From Symbiodinium natans (lineage: Eukaryota > Sar > Dinophyceae > Suessiales > Symbiodiniaceae): 60,230 nucleotides of DNA. The notes below the pieces were generated by a model. It saw only the letters and a program-made list of their open reading frames with translations, had not been told where the DNA came from and did no database searches. Shown here one piece after another: positions 22,345 through 33,353 of this stretch. Position numbers and translations under genes: made by a program. Position 1 is the first letter of the stretch. Each line of letters starts with the position of its first letter. The stretch is from assembly GCA_905221605.1 (NCBI GenBank), contig CAJNDS010000844.1:1-60230 (forward strand). The letters are read 5' to 3'.

Positions 22345-23040
22345 TCAACTACACATTGTACTGGGGCTATCATATTTGTGGGGATTTCGGGTCGAGCACC
22401 TCAAATTGGCGCGTGCGCCCGGAAAGCCCTCCAAGCTCCAGCTGACAGGTCCAAAACGAAGCCTTCTGTCACGAAAAGTAGGAGCACGCTCGACCCGAAA
22501 GGATTCCCATGGGAAAAAAAAGGTCCCAGACCAACCCCAAGATATGAGCCCTGAGACCATGTGCGCCCCCAAAACCCCAAGCACCCTCATCTCTACAAGA
22601 ACCCGAACCTGCAAGGGCCAAAGCCTGAAAGTGAGAAAAACTCTGAGCAGCCCAAACCTTATACTCTCGTGAGCCCCTAAGCTCGACATGAAGCCTGTAA
22701 CGCCCTCGATACTTCCTATTCGAACCGGTAGCCCCAGTCACCATCTTATGAAAGGGTACCCCTTTGTGTTGGTTGGTTACGTTGTAAGGGAACCCAGTAA
22801 CAAAGCAAAATGGTAAGGGGTACCACTGACCTAAACGGGAACCCTGTTTTGGTGAGGTGCTGAGGTACTTAGGGTACCACTGGGCTAGCAAGTATCAACC
22901 CTACATGGGCCGAAGTATCGACATTCCATCACCCTGGGCCACCGGGCGCTCGCCCGATGGCGAGGGCACCGTGGCGAAGTCCCGTGGCCTGGGCAGTGGC
23001 TTTCCAGGCGCGCGCAAGGACAAGTTCTGGGCGGCTGTTT
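22345..23040. other. Unique segment with a family B copy, no gene assigned
   Basis: About 700 bp. It includes a small foldback (GGGTCGAGCAC near 22389 and GCTCGACCCG near 22488) and the family B copy at 22752-22892. Overlapping frames on both strands (22376-22672 plus, 22469-22891 minus) have no recognised domain. Confidence 0.35.
22752..22892. mobile_element. Short dispersed repeat, family B, copy 6, with a duplicated right end
   Basis: Left end GGGTACCCCTTTGTGTTGG, centre GTAAGGGAACCCAGTAAC, first right end GGGGTACCACTGACC, then a second right-end-like string GGGTACCACTGGGCTAGC about 50 bp further on. Either two copies are nested or the right end was duplicated. Confidence 0.6.
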
Positions 23041-23238
23041 TTTTTTTTGCATAGGGTATGGGGTATAGGGTATAGTTTGAAGTTTAGGGTTTAGGGTTCA
23101 GGGGAATTCGGGGCTTGTTCAGGGTGTGCGGTTGTCAGGGTCTCAGGTTTTAAGGGGCCGGTTGGGGCCGATCTCGCTGCACATTTTGGAACAAAGCGAG
23201 CCCTTACTCGGGGGGCTTCTACATAGCCCACAAGCTGC

Positions 23239-23555
23239 TAATGAGGGTTCAATTGCCTAGGGACCTAAACCCTACCAGATGCTTCGTCCATCGTCGTCCG
23301 GGGATCCCGGAGGGGGGCCAAGGAGCCAAACAAGAAAACAAGCATTGAAGAAGGCCTGGAAAGCTTTTACCCTCAGGCTTCAGGGCTTAATCATATCTAA
23401 TGATAGCAAATAGAACAACAAGAACAATAGTAACAAGACACAACTACCTAACATACTAGTCTTAGTACGATTACAATGACTAGTATTACAATTACTGTCA
23501 TTCTATTCTTATGCTTATTACCATCAAGACACAAAGAACACAACCCTTCCACTCC
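23239..23555. other. Unique AT-rich segment
   Basis: About 300 bp. From 23390 to 23535 it is strongly AT-rich with many short ACAA/TAGT motifs, in contrast to the GC-rich neighbours. No gene or known repeat recognised. Confidence 0.3.
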
Positions 23556-24238
23556 CTGAACCCTAAACCCTAAGCCCTAAACCCTATAGGCCCCAAACCC
23601 TAAACCCTAGGCCCCAAACCCTAAACCCAAAATCCTAAACCCTAAACCCTAAACCCTAAACCCTAAACCCTAGGCCCTAAGGCGCCCTTGACCTGGGAAC
23701 CCGGAACGCCAGGGCCGCCCCGCGGACGCGGCGCCGCGTCCCCGGCAGGACTCCGCCGGTGCCGGCCCAAAGGGGCCTGCGCTTTTCAAAGGACCCTAAA
23801 CCCAGAACCCTAAACCCTCAGCCCTAGAAACCCTAAACCCTAAATCCTAAACCCTAAAACCTGAACCTTACAGCCTAAACACTGAACACTAAACACTAAA
23901 CACCAAACCCTAAACCCCAAACCCTAAACCCTAAACCCTAAACCCCAGACCCTAAACCCTAAACCCTAAGGGGCCTGGGGGGCCTTTAGGGGGTTTAGGG
24001 TTTCCAGGGAGTTTAGGCTTTAGGATATTTAGGGCTTTAGGGGGTTTAGGGTTTATTTAGGGTTCTAGGGGGTTCAGGGCTTTTGGGCTTTAGGCTTTAG
24101 GATGTTCAGGGCTTTAGGGGGTTTAGCGTTTTTGGGTTTAGGCTGAAAGATATTTAGGGTTTAGGGGGTTTAGGGTTCTAGGGATTCGTGGATTTGGGGG
24201 TTTGAGGGCTTAGGTTTAGGAGCTCAGGGCTTAGGATT

Positions 24239-24346
24239 CAGGGTTTCCTACTCTGTGTTCGGTTTAGGGTTTAGGGCTTAGGCTTAGGGTTTAGGGTTTA
24301 GGGCTTAGGCTTTAGGGCTTAGGGTTTCCTACTCTGTCTGTGTTCT
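24239..24346. repeat. Telomere-like block flanked by a direct repeat
   Basis: GGGTTTCCTACTCTGTGTTC at about 24239 and the related GGGTTTCCTACTCTGT-CTGTGTTC ending near 24346 enclose about 65 bp of TTTAGGG/CTTAGGG units. The unique flank is duplicated on both sides of the block. Confidence 0.7.
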
Positions 24347-25200
24347 AGTTTTTTGCCACCGTCTGCTGTTGGGACTGAGTTCTCCAGGGGACAGAAAGCC
24401 AACCTTTGGGTTTTAGAACCTAAACCCGAAGCCCCGAAACAAAGGTCCCAGCCCTGCCGTAAACCCCAGACCCCAAACCCCAGACCCCAAACCCCAAACC
24501 CTAAACCCGAAAACCTAAACCCGAAACCTAAACCCCAAACCCCAAACCCCAAACCCCAAACCCCAGACCCCAGACCCTAAACCCTAAACCCTAAAACCCA
24601 AACCCTAAACCCTAATCCTTAAGCCCTAAACCCCAAACCCAAGCCGATGTCGTGGCGCCTGCACTGGCGATGGCAGTCCCAGGGGCGGACCTGGACGACC
24701 TCAGCTTGAGAGCTTAGCTTACTTCTCCAATAACCAAGGGGAAAAAAAGGTTAAACTTTAATATTCCTACTTAATAAGGAAGCCCAGAAAGTTTAAAGTT
24801 CAACTAAAGGCGAAGTAAGTTTAGGGGGTTTACGGGGTTTAGGGGGTTTAGGGCTTAGGGTTTAGCACTTCGCAGTGTGCTTGGGGTTTTGGTAGTTTTT
24901 TTGTTGGCTAGAGCTATTCAGGGTCTGATAGGGTTTAACTAGGGCTCTTTCGGGCTTATGTAGGGTTTTAGGCAGGGTTGAACTAGGGCTAGTTAGGGCT
25001 TTTGGTGGGGTTCAGTGGGCCTTCAGGTTTCCAATTCGTCTTTTTTGCCTAAGCCGGGTCTAGTTTGGCTGTTAATTAGGTTGGGGTTCACGGGCCCCTT
25101 GTCGTGTCTGTAACGTGGCCTCTAGAACCTGGGCTGAAGCCCTGCAGCTCTAAATCCTGTCATCCCGCCAGTCCCGAAACCCCGTAACCCTGTAAAACCT

Positions 25201-25320
25201 AAACCCTAAACCCTAAACCCTAAACCCTAAACCCTAAACCCTAAACCCTAAACCCTAAACCCTAAACCCTAAACCCTAAACCCTAAACCCTAAACCCTAA
25301 ACCCCTACCCTAAACCCTAA
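25201..25320 (+). repeat. Long CCCTAAA array
   Basis: About fifteen consecutive CCCTAAA units, nearly perfect. Confidence 0.95.
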
Positions 25321-25391
25321 GCCATCGTGGCTCTTGGGCCATGCTGGGCTTCCCAGCAGCGCAGGACGCCGATGCCTCGCTGAGATGTTTC

Positions 25392-25592
25392 ACTTGGAGG
25401 TTCATGGTACTCATTAACCAATTACAACTGTACTTATAGGGTTTAGGGTTTAGGGTTTAGGGATAGTGGGTTACGGTTTGGGGTTGAGGGTTGAGGGTTT
25501 AGGGTTTGGGGCTTGGGGTTTAGGGTTAACTGTAGTTACATCTGTACTTATAACCATAAGTGGTTTAAAGGTACAGCTATCGTTGGTTGATA
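25392..25592. mobile_element. Family A element apparently split by a telomere-like block, copy 4
   Basis: 25392-25438 is a typical family A left half (ACTTGGAGGTTCATGGTACT to ACAACTGTACTTATAG). It stops at a block of TTTAGGG and variants (25439-25526). Sequence resembling the other half resumes after the block (CTGTACTTATAACC, AAAGGTACAGCTAT, GGTTGATAATTGCC, to about 25592). The right half is degraded, so the split is inferred. Confidence 0.45.
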
Positions 25593-26420
25593 ATTGCCAA
25601 GTAATTCTTAGTAGGGATGGGGGAACTCGGTACCTCAAAGAATCGCTTAAAGGATATACATATATGTATTTATGTATATATATATATATGTATACATTAT
25701 GTGGGGGGGATAGAAGGTACCTAGATACTTAGTTCCCTCATTCCCTACTACTGCCAAGAACCCTGAATCCCAAATTGTCTGCATTACTTGGGGGCCTTTA
25801 TGCCCGAAGCCCGACAAGCTAGTAAAAGGTGCTTGAGGTGACCCGACGGCTTCACGGAACATAGGGTCACGCGTGATCAAGGGTGTTGTAGCAAGAGCTG
25901 CAGTTTAACGTGCCCAGGGGCGGACAAGGAGCTTCAGGCCTTGTTAATTTTGGCGTAAACATGAAGGCACAGCGGGGTGCAAATCGTTGGGCATGTTTCA
26001 GGTCACTTTACCCTGGCAGTCTCGATGTTGTTCAGTTCTCGCCTTCTTCTTGTACCCGAACCTTCTGGCAATCTAGACACCAAGAAGCCCCAAAAGCCCT
26101 ACAGAGTTCCCCTTGTTACAGATTTAACAAGGGCATACTGTGAACCCTAAACCCTATAAAACCTAAATCCTGAACCCTAGCCCTCAAACCTAAACCCTAT
26201 AAACCCAAAAATCCTGAACCCTAGCCCTAAACCATCCTAACCCCTAAACCCTATAAACCCCAATTCCTGAACCCTAGCCCTAAACCCTAAACCCTAAACC
26301 CTAAACCCTAAACCCTAAACCCTAAGCCCCATAACCCCTCTAAGCCCTTCCATCCACCGCGGTGCTCGAGGCTCGGCTTCCCTCAGTGCCATCACTGCGA
26401 GGTGTTGGCCTTGGCTTGAA

Positions 26421-26498
26421 AGAGCGAGAGAGAGAGAGAGAGAGAGAGAGAGTTTAGGGGTGTTTAGAGTTGCTCTTTTTTGTAAGGCCATGGAGGTT

Positions 26499-26530
<32 letters not shown>

Positions 26531-26563
26531 GAGAGAGAGGGAGAGAGAGAGAGAGAGAGAGAG
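26421..26563. repeat. Two (GA)n arrays
   Basis: GA repeats at 26421-26452 and 26498-26563. Each is followed by GTTTAGGG and a GTTTAG unit, so the GA run plus the start of the G-rich block is itself duplicated. Confidence 0.92.
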
Positions 26564-27526
26564 TTTAGGGATGTTTAGGGTTTAGGGTTAAGGGTTAAGG
26601 GTTAAAAGGTTGAGGGCTTAGGGTTTAGGCCCGAACCCTACCAAAAACCTGGCTACTATTCTAGGCATGTTGTCTTAGGCAGCCAGAGCAAAAAGCTGTG
26701 GAGGCAACCGTGCGCTGCATGCGATGGGGCCGAGTCCCCAATCTTCCAGCAAAAGCAGCAAGAACCGCATACCCCTTAACCCTAAACTCTAAACCCTGAA
26801 CCCTAAACCCTAAACCCTAAACCCTGAACCCTGAACCCTAGAATCCCCGCCGCGAAAAGCCTGAGCGCCCGGGCGGGAGGGAGGATGGCTTCAGGGCCGG
26901 GAGCTGCATATGCTGGCCCTGGAGAGCCGGCGAGCGCTAGATGCGCTGTTTAGGGTTTAGGGTTTGGCTTTATTTTATTCTTATTAGTATCGATCTATCC
27001 ATATATACATATATATATATATATTTTTTTTTTTTTTGCAAGGGGGGTTCAGGATTTGGAGGTTTAGGGATTCGGGTGCAGGGTGTTCAGGGGGTTCAGA
27101 GGTTTCAGGGCTTAGGCTTCAGGGGTTCAGGGCTTTCGAGGTCTCTTAGGCTAGTTACAATGGTCCCTTAATATGGGCCCGTAAAAGGGGACCCCTTATA
27201 TACCCCTTATATACTCTATACAGAGTAAGGGCCTTAGACCCTATAAACCCTATAAACCCTACAAGCCGGAATAACTCTACAAAACCCTAAAAGCCCCCCA
27301 AAAACCCCCAAAAAACCCTCTCTTAGTCTTAGAAGGTCTAAAGTTGAGGGCTCCTGGGGGTTCGTGGCCTCAGACTCCCCGGGCTCTTGATTTTTTGTGG
27401 GGAGAACACCGGCCCGGCAGTCTCCAACTACACACGGCCAAGGCCTCTGTAGCCCCATAGAAACCCCTGGCCCTCAACTCAACTCACAAGCCCTAAACTC
27501 ACAAACCCTAAACCCTAAACCCTAAA

Positions 27527-27632
27527 CCCTAAACCCTAGGCCCTAAACCCTAAACCCTAAACCCTAAACCCTAAACCCTAAACCCTAAACCCTAAACCCT
27601 AAACCCTAAACCCTAAACCCTAAACCCTAAAC
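27527..27632 (+). repeat. Long CCCTAAA array
   Basis: About fifteen CCCTAAA units with a single CCCTAGG variant near the left end. Confidence 0.94.
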
Positions 27633-28854
27633 CCCGAGCCCTCGGTCTTGGGAGGATGGTCGCTCTAACGCCGGCCCGAAACAGGCAACCACAAAAACCC
27701 TAAAACCCTGGAACCCAGCAGGGTTTAGGGTTTGGGGTTCAGGGATTTGGGGTTTAGGGTTTAGGGTTTGGGGCTTGGGGTTTAGGGTTTCAAAACCCTT
27801 GGATCCCTAAACCAAGTCGGCTCCTGAAAGAATTGTTCGCAGCTGGCCGCTTCGGCCAAAGGGGCCGGTCGAGGACGCTGCCTTAACGGCTTCAGGTTCC
27901 ATCTATGTTTAGGGTTTATAGGGTTCTAGGGGTGTTAGGGTTCTAGGGTTCTTAGGGTTCTAGGTTTTTTTGGGTTCAGGGTTTTAGGGTTTGGGGTTGA
28001 GGTATGGTTTGCCCAGCCCACTCCTGCCCTGTTTCCCAAGGGGAGGCTTGAGAGCTTAGGGTTTTAGGGCTTATGGCTTGCGGTTTTAGGGTTTCAGGGT
28101 TTCAGGATTTGGGGTTTCAGGGTTTTACGGATTGGGGTTTTAATCCTTTTTTGGCTTCAGCGTTTAGGGCCTCAGGGTTCTAGGATTCTGAAGTTCGAGG
28201 GTTGTGGGGTTCCATGCATGGGGCGTAGGGTTTCAGGGACGAAGGGTTAGGGCTTGAAGGTTCCCAGGCCCTAAACCCTAAACCCTAAACCCAAAACCCA
28301 AAACCCTAAACCCTAAGGCATGTGCTTCAGGGCCCAGGAGTGCGGGCGTTGAGGGCGCAAGGTCAGCTTCAGGGCCCGGGCCAGCCAAAAGAGGCCCTAT
28401 TCAGGGTTTACCGGGTTGGGGTTTAGGGGGTTTAGGGATTTAGGTTTTTAGGGGTTGAGGGATTCGAGGGTTTTTAGGGTTCAGGGTTTGATTAGGCCTA
28501 GGGTCTAGGGTTAGGGCCATGTGTTCGGCTGTCCGACGTGCGGCCTGGGGCCCCGGTTCTACTTCGCCCCCGAATTGTTTTTTTCGGTCTTAAGGGCAAC
28601 ACGTTTGTTCCAATTCGCGTCCCTTTCTGGCGCCGTTGATTTACCCAAGGGCGGACCAAAACCACATAGAGCCCCAAACCCTAAACCCTAAACCCTAAAC
28701 CCTAAACCCTAAACCCTAAACTTTAAATCCTAAACCCTAAACCATCCCGGGCTCGTCAGAACATAGGCAGATGGCCACATCTGGGGCCCCAAGCGGTTTC
28801 AACCTGGGCCCAAGTCGGTTTAGGGTTTAGGGTTTAGGGGTTAGGTTTAGGGTT

Positions 28855-28985
28855 TAGGGTTTGGTTTGGGGTTTGGGGTTTGGGGTTGGGGTTTAGGGTT
28901 TAGGGTTTGGGGTTTGGGGTTTGGGGTTTGGGGTTTGGGGTTTGGGGTTTGGGGTTTGGGGTTTGGGGTTTGGGGTTTAGGGTTT
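28855..28985. repeat. Variant heptamer array (TTTGGGG)n
   Basis: TTTGGGG units in tandem, bounded on both sides by TTTAGGG. The four-G unit resembles the telomere unit of some ciliates but here is a local variant inside TTTAGGG blocks. A second array of the same variant is at 57048-57295. Confidence 0.92.
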
Positions 28986-29018
28986 AGGGTTTAGGGTTAT
29001 AAAAAACTACAACTCCAC

Positions 29019-29091
29019 AGGGCTCGATGGGGCCCAGAGGGTCATACAGGGATCCGGGCCCATCCCTTCCAGATCTGCCCCACCGAGCCCT
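29019..29091. mobile_element. Foldback element with 15 bp inverted ends
   Basis: AGGGCTCGATGGGGC at 29019-29033 and GCCCCACCGAGCCCT at 29077-29091 are inverted repeats with one mismatch. The 43 bp centre is itself GC-rich and partly palindromic (GATCCGGGCCCATCC). Confidence 0.55.
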
Positions 29092-30445
29092 CTAAATCCT
29101 AAAGCCCTCAACCCCCAAAAGCCTGCACTGGCCAGTGATTGTCAGGCCCTGCTGGTGAACCCTAAACCCTAAACCCTAAACCCTAAACCCTAAACCCTAA
29201 ACCCTAAACCCTAAACCCTAAACCCTGAACCCCCTATGTGGCGAAGGAAGTCGAAGCCCTTCTCCAGCCCCTGAGCCAGGCGCTTCTTCCTGGAAGAACT
29301 TCGGGCGCAAGGAGGCCTCACCATGGGGCTGGGGGGCTTTTCAGGGTTTAGGGTTTAAGGGTTTAGGGTTTTAGGGTTCAGGGTTCAGGGTTTCGGGTTT
29401 GGGGTTTAGGGGTTGTTCTAAACTATTGGTGCTTGGTTGGCGTCTGCTTGTTGAATGAACGGATAACTGTAACAAGTTCCGCGCTGTTTTCCAGAAGTGT
29501 TCCGTGGGACCCTAAACGGGGTTATGGTTCAGATGCTTGAACAGGAATGAATGGTAACATAGGGTATATGACCCCGATTTTAGGGTTCATTCGGTCCCCG
29601 AGGTTGTGTGCTCTTGAGAACAGAGCGTCTCGCGGAGTCCCCGCAGTGTGGGCTTTGGGACCGGCCCAGCATGTAAGGGCGAGGCCGAGTAGTTTAGGGT
29701 TTAGGGTTTAGGGTTCAGGGTTTAGGGCTTAGGGTTTACGGCGAGTAGAGCATGAGGTTTAGGGGTTTAGGGTTTCAGGGGTTTAGGATTTAGGGGTTGA
29801 GGGTTCAGGGGTTTAGGGCTTCGGAGTTTAGGCGTTCCGCAACCTGTGTCAAGCTTTCTGTCTTCTGAGACTTTTTACAACTGAGATGTTCCCAGGCTTT
29901 AAGTTGTGCACCTTTTTGAGGATCTACAATTGCGCACATCTAGAAGGGTCAACGTGCCCCGGTCCTGGCGGAAATTCCAGCACATCCCCCGAAATAAAAC
30001 AACTCTCTCAAACTGCGACATAGTTCTTCTGAACTCCAAACCCACACAACGCCCCAATGAACTTGCCAAGTGCCAAAGCCCTCAACCCCAAACCCTGTAC
30101 CCCTGATTCCCTGAAACACAAAACCCCACACCCTAAACCCTAAAAATCAAACCCCCCCCCACACCCCAAACCCCAAGCCCCAAACCCTAAACCCCAAACC
30201 CTAAACACTAAACCCTAAACCCTGAACCCCAGAGCGCAAACCGCGCCTTGCCCAGGTACTCTCGCTCCCGACTGCCGAGACGCCAAAGTTTGCTCCAGAA
30301 GAGAGGCTGCGCCTAGGGTTTAGGGTTCAGGGTTCAGGGTTTGTCTAGGGTTTAGGGTTTAGGGTTTAGGGTTCAGGGTTTGGGGTTTAGGGTTTAGGGT
30401 TTAGGGTTTAGGGTTTCGGGTTCAGGGTTCAGGGTTGAGGGTATC

Positions 30446-30640
30446 AGTTCTTCCGGGCTTTGAGGGTTGAGGGTTGAGGGTTTGGGGTAAAGGGTCTGGG
30501 ATTCATGGTTGAGGGTGTAGGGTTTGGGGTTTGGGGTTTAAGGTTTCAGTTCTTCCGGGCTTTGAGGGTTGAGGGTTGAAGGTTTGGGGTCTGGGGTTGA
30601 GGGTTTGGGGTAAAGGGCTTATGGTTGAGGGTGTAGGGTT
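30446..30640. repeat. Tandem duplication of about 100 bp within a G-rich block
   Basis: The string CAGTTCTTCCGGGCTTTGAG occurs near 30447 and again near 30547. Each copy is followed by GGGTTGAGGGTTGA-type units and a copy of ATGGTTGAGGGTGTAGGG. This is a duplication of unique plus telomere-like sequence together. Confidence 0.75.
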
Positions 30641-30782
30641 GAGGGTATCGGGTTGGGTTCAGGGTTAGATTAGGCTTAAAGGCTTTAATAACCCGAACCC
30701 TCCAAACCCAAGCCACAGCCTCATTGAGCAGCGACACATGCATCCCGGGTTTTAACCCTAAACCCTAGACCCTAAACCATAG

Positions 30783-30848
30783 AACCCTAGAACCCTAGAC
30801 CCTAGACCCTAGACCCTAGACCCTAGACCCTAGACCCTAGACCCTAAA
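30783..30848 (+). repeat. Variant heptamer array (CCCTAGA)n
   Basis: About eight CCCTAGA units flanked by CCCTAAA. The same variant has been amplified independently at 54448-54507. Confidence 0.92.
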
Positions 30849-31049
30849 CCCTAAACCCTAAACCCTAAAACCTAAACCTCTCTGGCTGGGACAAGCCTGT
30901 AGCGCGCCGCGTTGTTGCCATTTGCGCGACCTCGCCGGAGGCTGCTCCGCTCTCTTTGGACTCTCTTAACTGAGGTGAGGCGCTCGAATCCTGAGCTCTA
31001 GGCCCTGAAGCCATATGAAGTAGGGTATATGTTTCTTGTACCCCTAAAG

Positions 31050-31135
31050 GGACACCCTATATATATATATACACTCACCAATATTAAAAGGGAACCTTAT
31101 ATACACTCACCAAAAAACAGTACTAAAAACCCTAC
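31050..31135. repeat. Short dispersed repeat, family H, copy 1
   Basis: GGACACCCTATATATAT, TACACTCACCAATA, CTTATATACACTCACC and AAAAACAGTA in order. It aligns with 32291-32370. Each copy contains two internal ATATACACTCACC units. Confidence 0.55.
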
Positions 31136-31177
31136 TACATAAACTTCCTGACCAGAGTATCCCAGGAACACAAAGGG

Positions 31178-31246
31178 CACCCATTTTGGTTTACAGGGCC
31201 TCATCAAGGCAACCTAAACCCCCCCAAAAAAGGGTAACAACGGCCT
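31178..31246. mobile_element. Family B, copy 7
   Basis: GGGCACCCATTTTGGTTTAC, CCTCATCAAGGCAACCTAAA and AAAAAAGGGTAACAACGG follow the family B order with several changes. Confidence 0.5.
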
Positions 31247-31559
31247 ACTGTGGGTCGAAGTGCTGAACCCCCTGACAACGAGTCTGAATTCTCGAGGAAC
31301 AAGGTCGCAGCCTAAGAAAGAATACAACTTGTGAATGATTTTCCTTCTTTGACCCAAAACCCCCTAAACGCCTAGAACCCTAAAAGCCTGAAACCCCAGA
31401 TCCCCAAACACCCTAAAACTGTAAACCCATAAGGTTCTAAATACCCCAAAGGCCTAAACAAAAACCCTAAGCCCTAAGCTGCCTTGAACAGAAGTAGCTT
31501 TCCTGCACTTCGTGGCGGCGACGTATCCGCGGGGCTTGGGGTCCTTCGCGCTTCAGGTG

Positions 31560-31770
31560 GGCGAGGGGAGGTTCTTTTTTTGAGGGGTTGTGAGGTTTTG
31601 GTTCTTTTCTGTTTTTTTTTTTTTTTTTGGGGGGGGGGGGTGGGGGGGATGGGGGCAGGTTGGATTCTTTTGGGGTTTTCGAAGGGGGTGTTGGGGGCGT
31701 TGGGGTCTGGGGGGTTGGGGGGGGGGGGGAGGGGCGGGTTTGGGGGGGGTTTTGTGGGGGGCCGAGGCGC
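31560..31770. repeat. Poly-T then extreme G-rich tract
   Basis: A run of 18 T (near 31611-31628) followed by about 140 bp with many G-runs of 6 to 12. Frames through it give glycine-rich or proline-rich protein and are not genes. Strong quadruplex potential. Confidence 0.85.
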
Positions 31771-32290
31771 CATCGGCCTAAGGAGCAGGAGTCTCATTCA
31801 TCGATTCTTAGATGAGACCGATCGGCATCTCAAGTCCTGACCGCAAGAGTCGCGAACCGCTACACTTAGGTGCCCCGCTCCTTCGACAGCTCGCCTGTGC
31901 GACTCGGAAGCATGGCCTGTCCGAAAACTTTGGGGAAGAATTATGGTTTCGGCTTTGGGGTTTAGGGTGCAGGGTTTCACCAGCCTGCTCATGATGTGCC
32001 TGTTCTTGGCGTCTCGATTCGTTTCTTTAAATGCCGAGCGCTGTTAAGGACGGAGCATCTCGTGACAAAAATGGCCTGGGTGCCCCTAAACCCTAAACCC
32101 TAAACCCTAAACCCTAAACCCTAAACCCTAAACCCTAGAGCTGCACGCATAGCACAACCCTGCTTCCACAAAGGATACCAGCATGACCGCATCAACTGCT
32201 ACTGTCGCACCGTGCACAGCTGTGCCATGGGGGAGGAGGGTTTAGGGTTTAGGGTTTAAGATTTAGGGATTAGGGTTTAGGGTTTAGGGT

Positions 32291-32370
32291 AGGACACCCG
32301 ATATATACACTCACCAACACCAAAAAGGCACCTTATATACACTCACCAAAAACAGAAATATAAACCCTGC
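32291..32370. repeat. Short dispersed repeat, family H, copy 2
   Basis: GGACACCCGATATATACACT, CACCAACACC, CCTTATATACACTCACC and AAAAACAGAA match the copy at 31050-31135. Confidence 0.55.
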
Positions 32371-32830
32371 TTCATGTGCATCAGATAGTGGGTTGAAAAG
32401 CTGTGCCTGAAATCTTGGTTGGCTGTAATCTCAAAACTTGTCTTCTCTCTTAGAATCTTAGAACTCTTCTGCTTTCTAGCTCATCGCAACAGCAGATACC
32501 AATTGATCTTTAGTTCTCTTGCGGAGCAAAAAAACACCGGAAATCATTATGCAACGCCTGTGAATTTTCCGTATCAAACCTATCCTAATATGATGTTGCT
32601 TGTGCTTCTTATGTTGCAGTCTCCTGGTGTTGCGTTGCTTGGGTTGGAAAAGATGTTATAAGCAACAAAAGCAAAACACTACGACTTAGTCCTTGCACCC
32701 CGCGCCCGCCACCTAGCCATAACGACTATGCTCTTGAAACAAGATGTTCATCTCAGTGGGCAGAGGCAGCAAACCCCCTCGCAGGGACCTGCGACAAGAC
32801 GTCCAACTCCGTCAGCAAGTCCTCGAGAGG
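32371..32830. other. Unique segment, no gene assigned
   Basis: About 460 bp, less GC-rich than most neighbours. A plus-strand frame at 32419-32661 (80 codons) has hydrophobic stretches but no family signature. It may be chance. Confidence 0.3.
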
Positions 32831-33311
32831 AACCCTAAACCCTAAACCCTTAACCCCTAAACCCTTATAAACCCTAAACCTTAAACCCTAAACCCTAAAC
32901 CTAAACCCTACACCCTAAACCCTAAACCCTACACCCTACACCCTAAACCCTAAGACCCAAAACCCTAAACCCTAAATCCGCGGATGCTGAGACATGAGAC
33001 TGGACCATGCCTTGCTGAGCCACCAGCTCAGAATCTAACAGACTTCCACCTACATAGCTGCTGAGTTCATAAGCCCCCAAAGAAGTGTACACTTTCAGTT
33101 CTAAAGGGGGATTCGAGTATCCCAAATATCTGGGCAGGGTCCCAAGCAAAGAGAACTGCACTTCAGACGCTCTTGACCCTAAACCCTAAACCCTAAACCC
33201 CAAACCCCAAACCCCAAACCCACATTGGACATGAGGCTCTGGCCGTTTGCACGGAACCTGCCACTGCAGACTTTGGAGGCTTAGGGCCCTAAACTTGGCG
33301 TGGTCCCTCTT

Positions 33312-33353
33312 ATACTAACCGTCCTTAATACTCCTACTCTAATCCCCACTAAA
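33312..33353. mobile_element. Family C, copy 3 (partial)
   Basis: TATACTAACCGTCCTTAATA followed by CTAATCCCCACTAAACC matches the ends of the copy at 15052-15120. Confidence 0.5.

Noticed and set aside
31484-31840. Glycine-rich protein on the plus strand and proline-rich protein on the minus strand
   Set aside because: Both come from a low-complexity G-run tract with a poly-T run.
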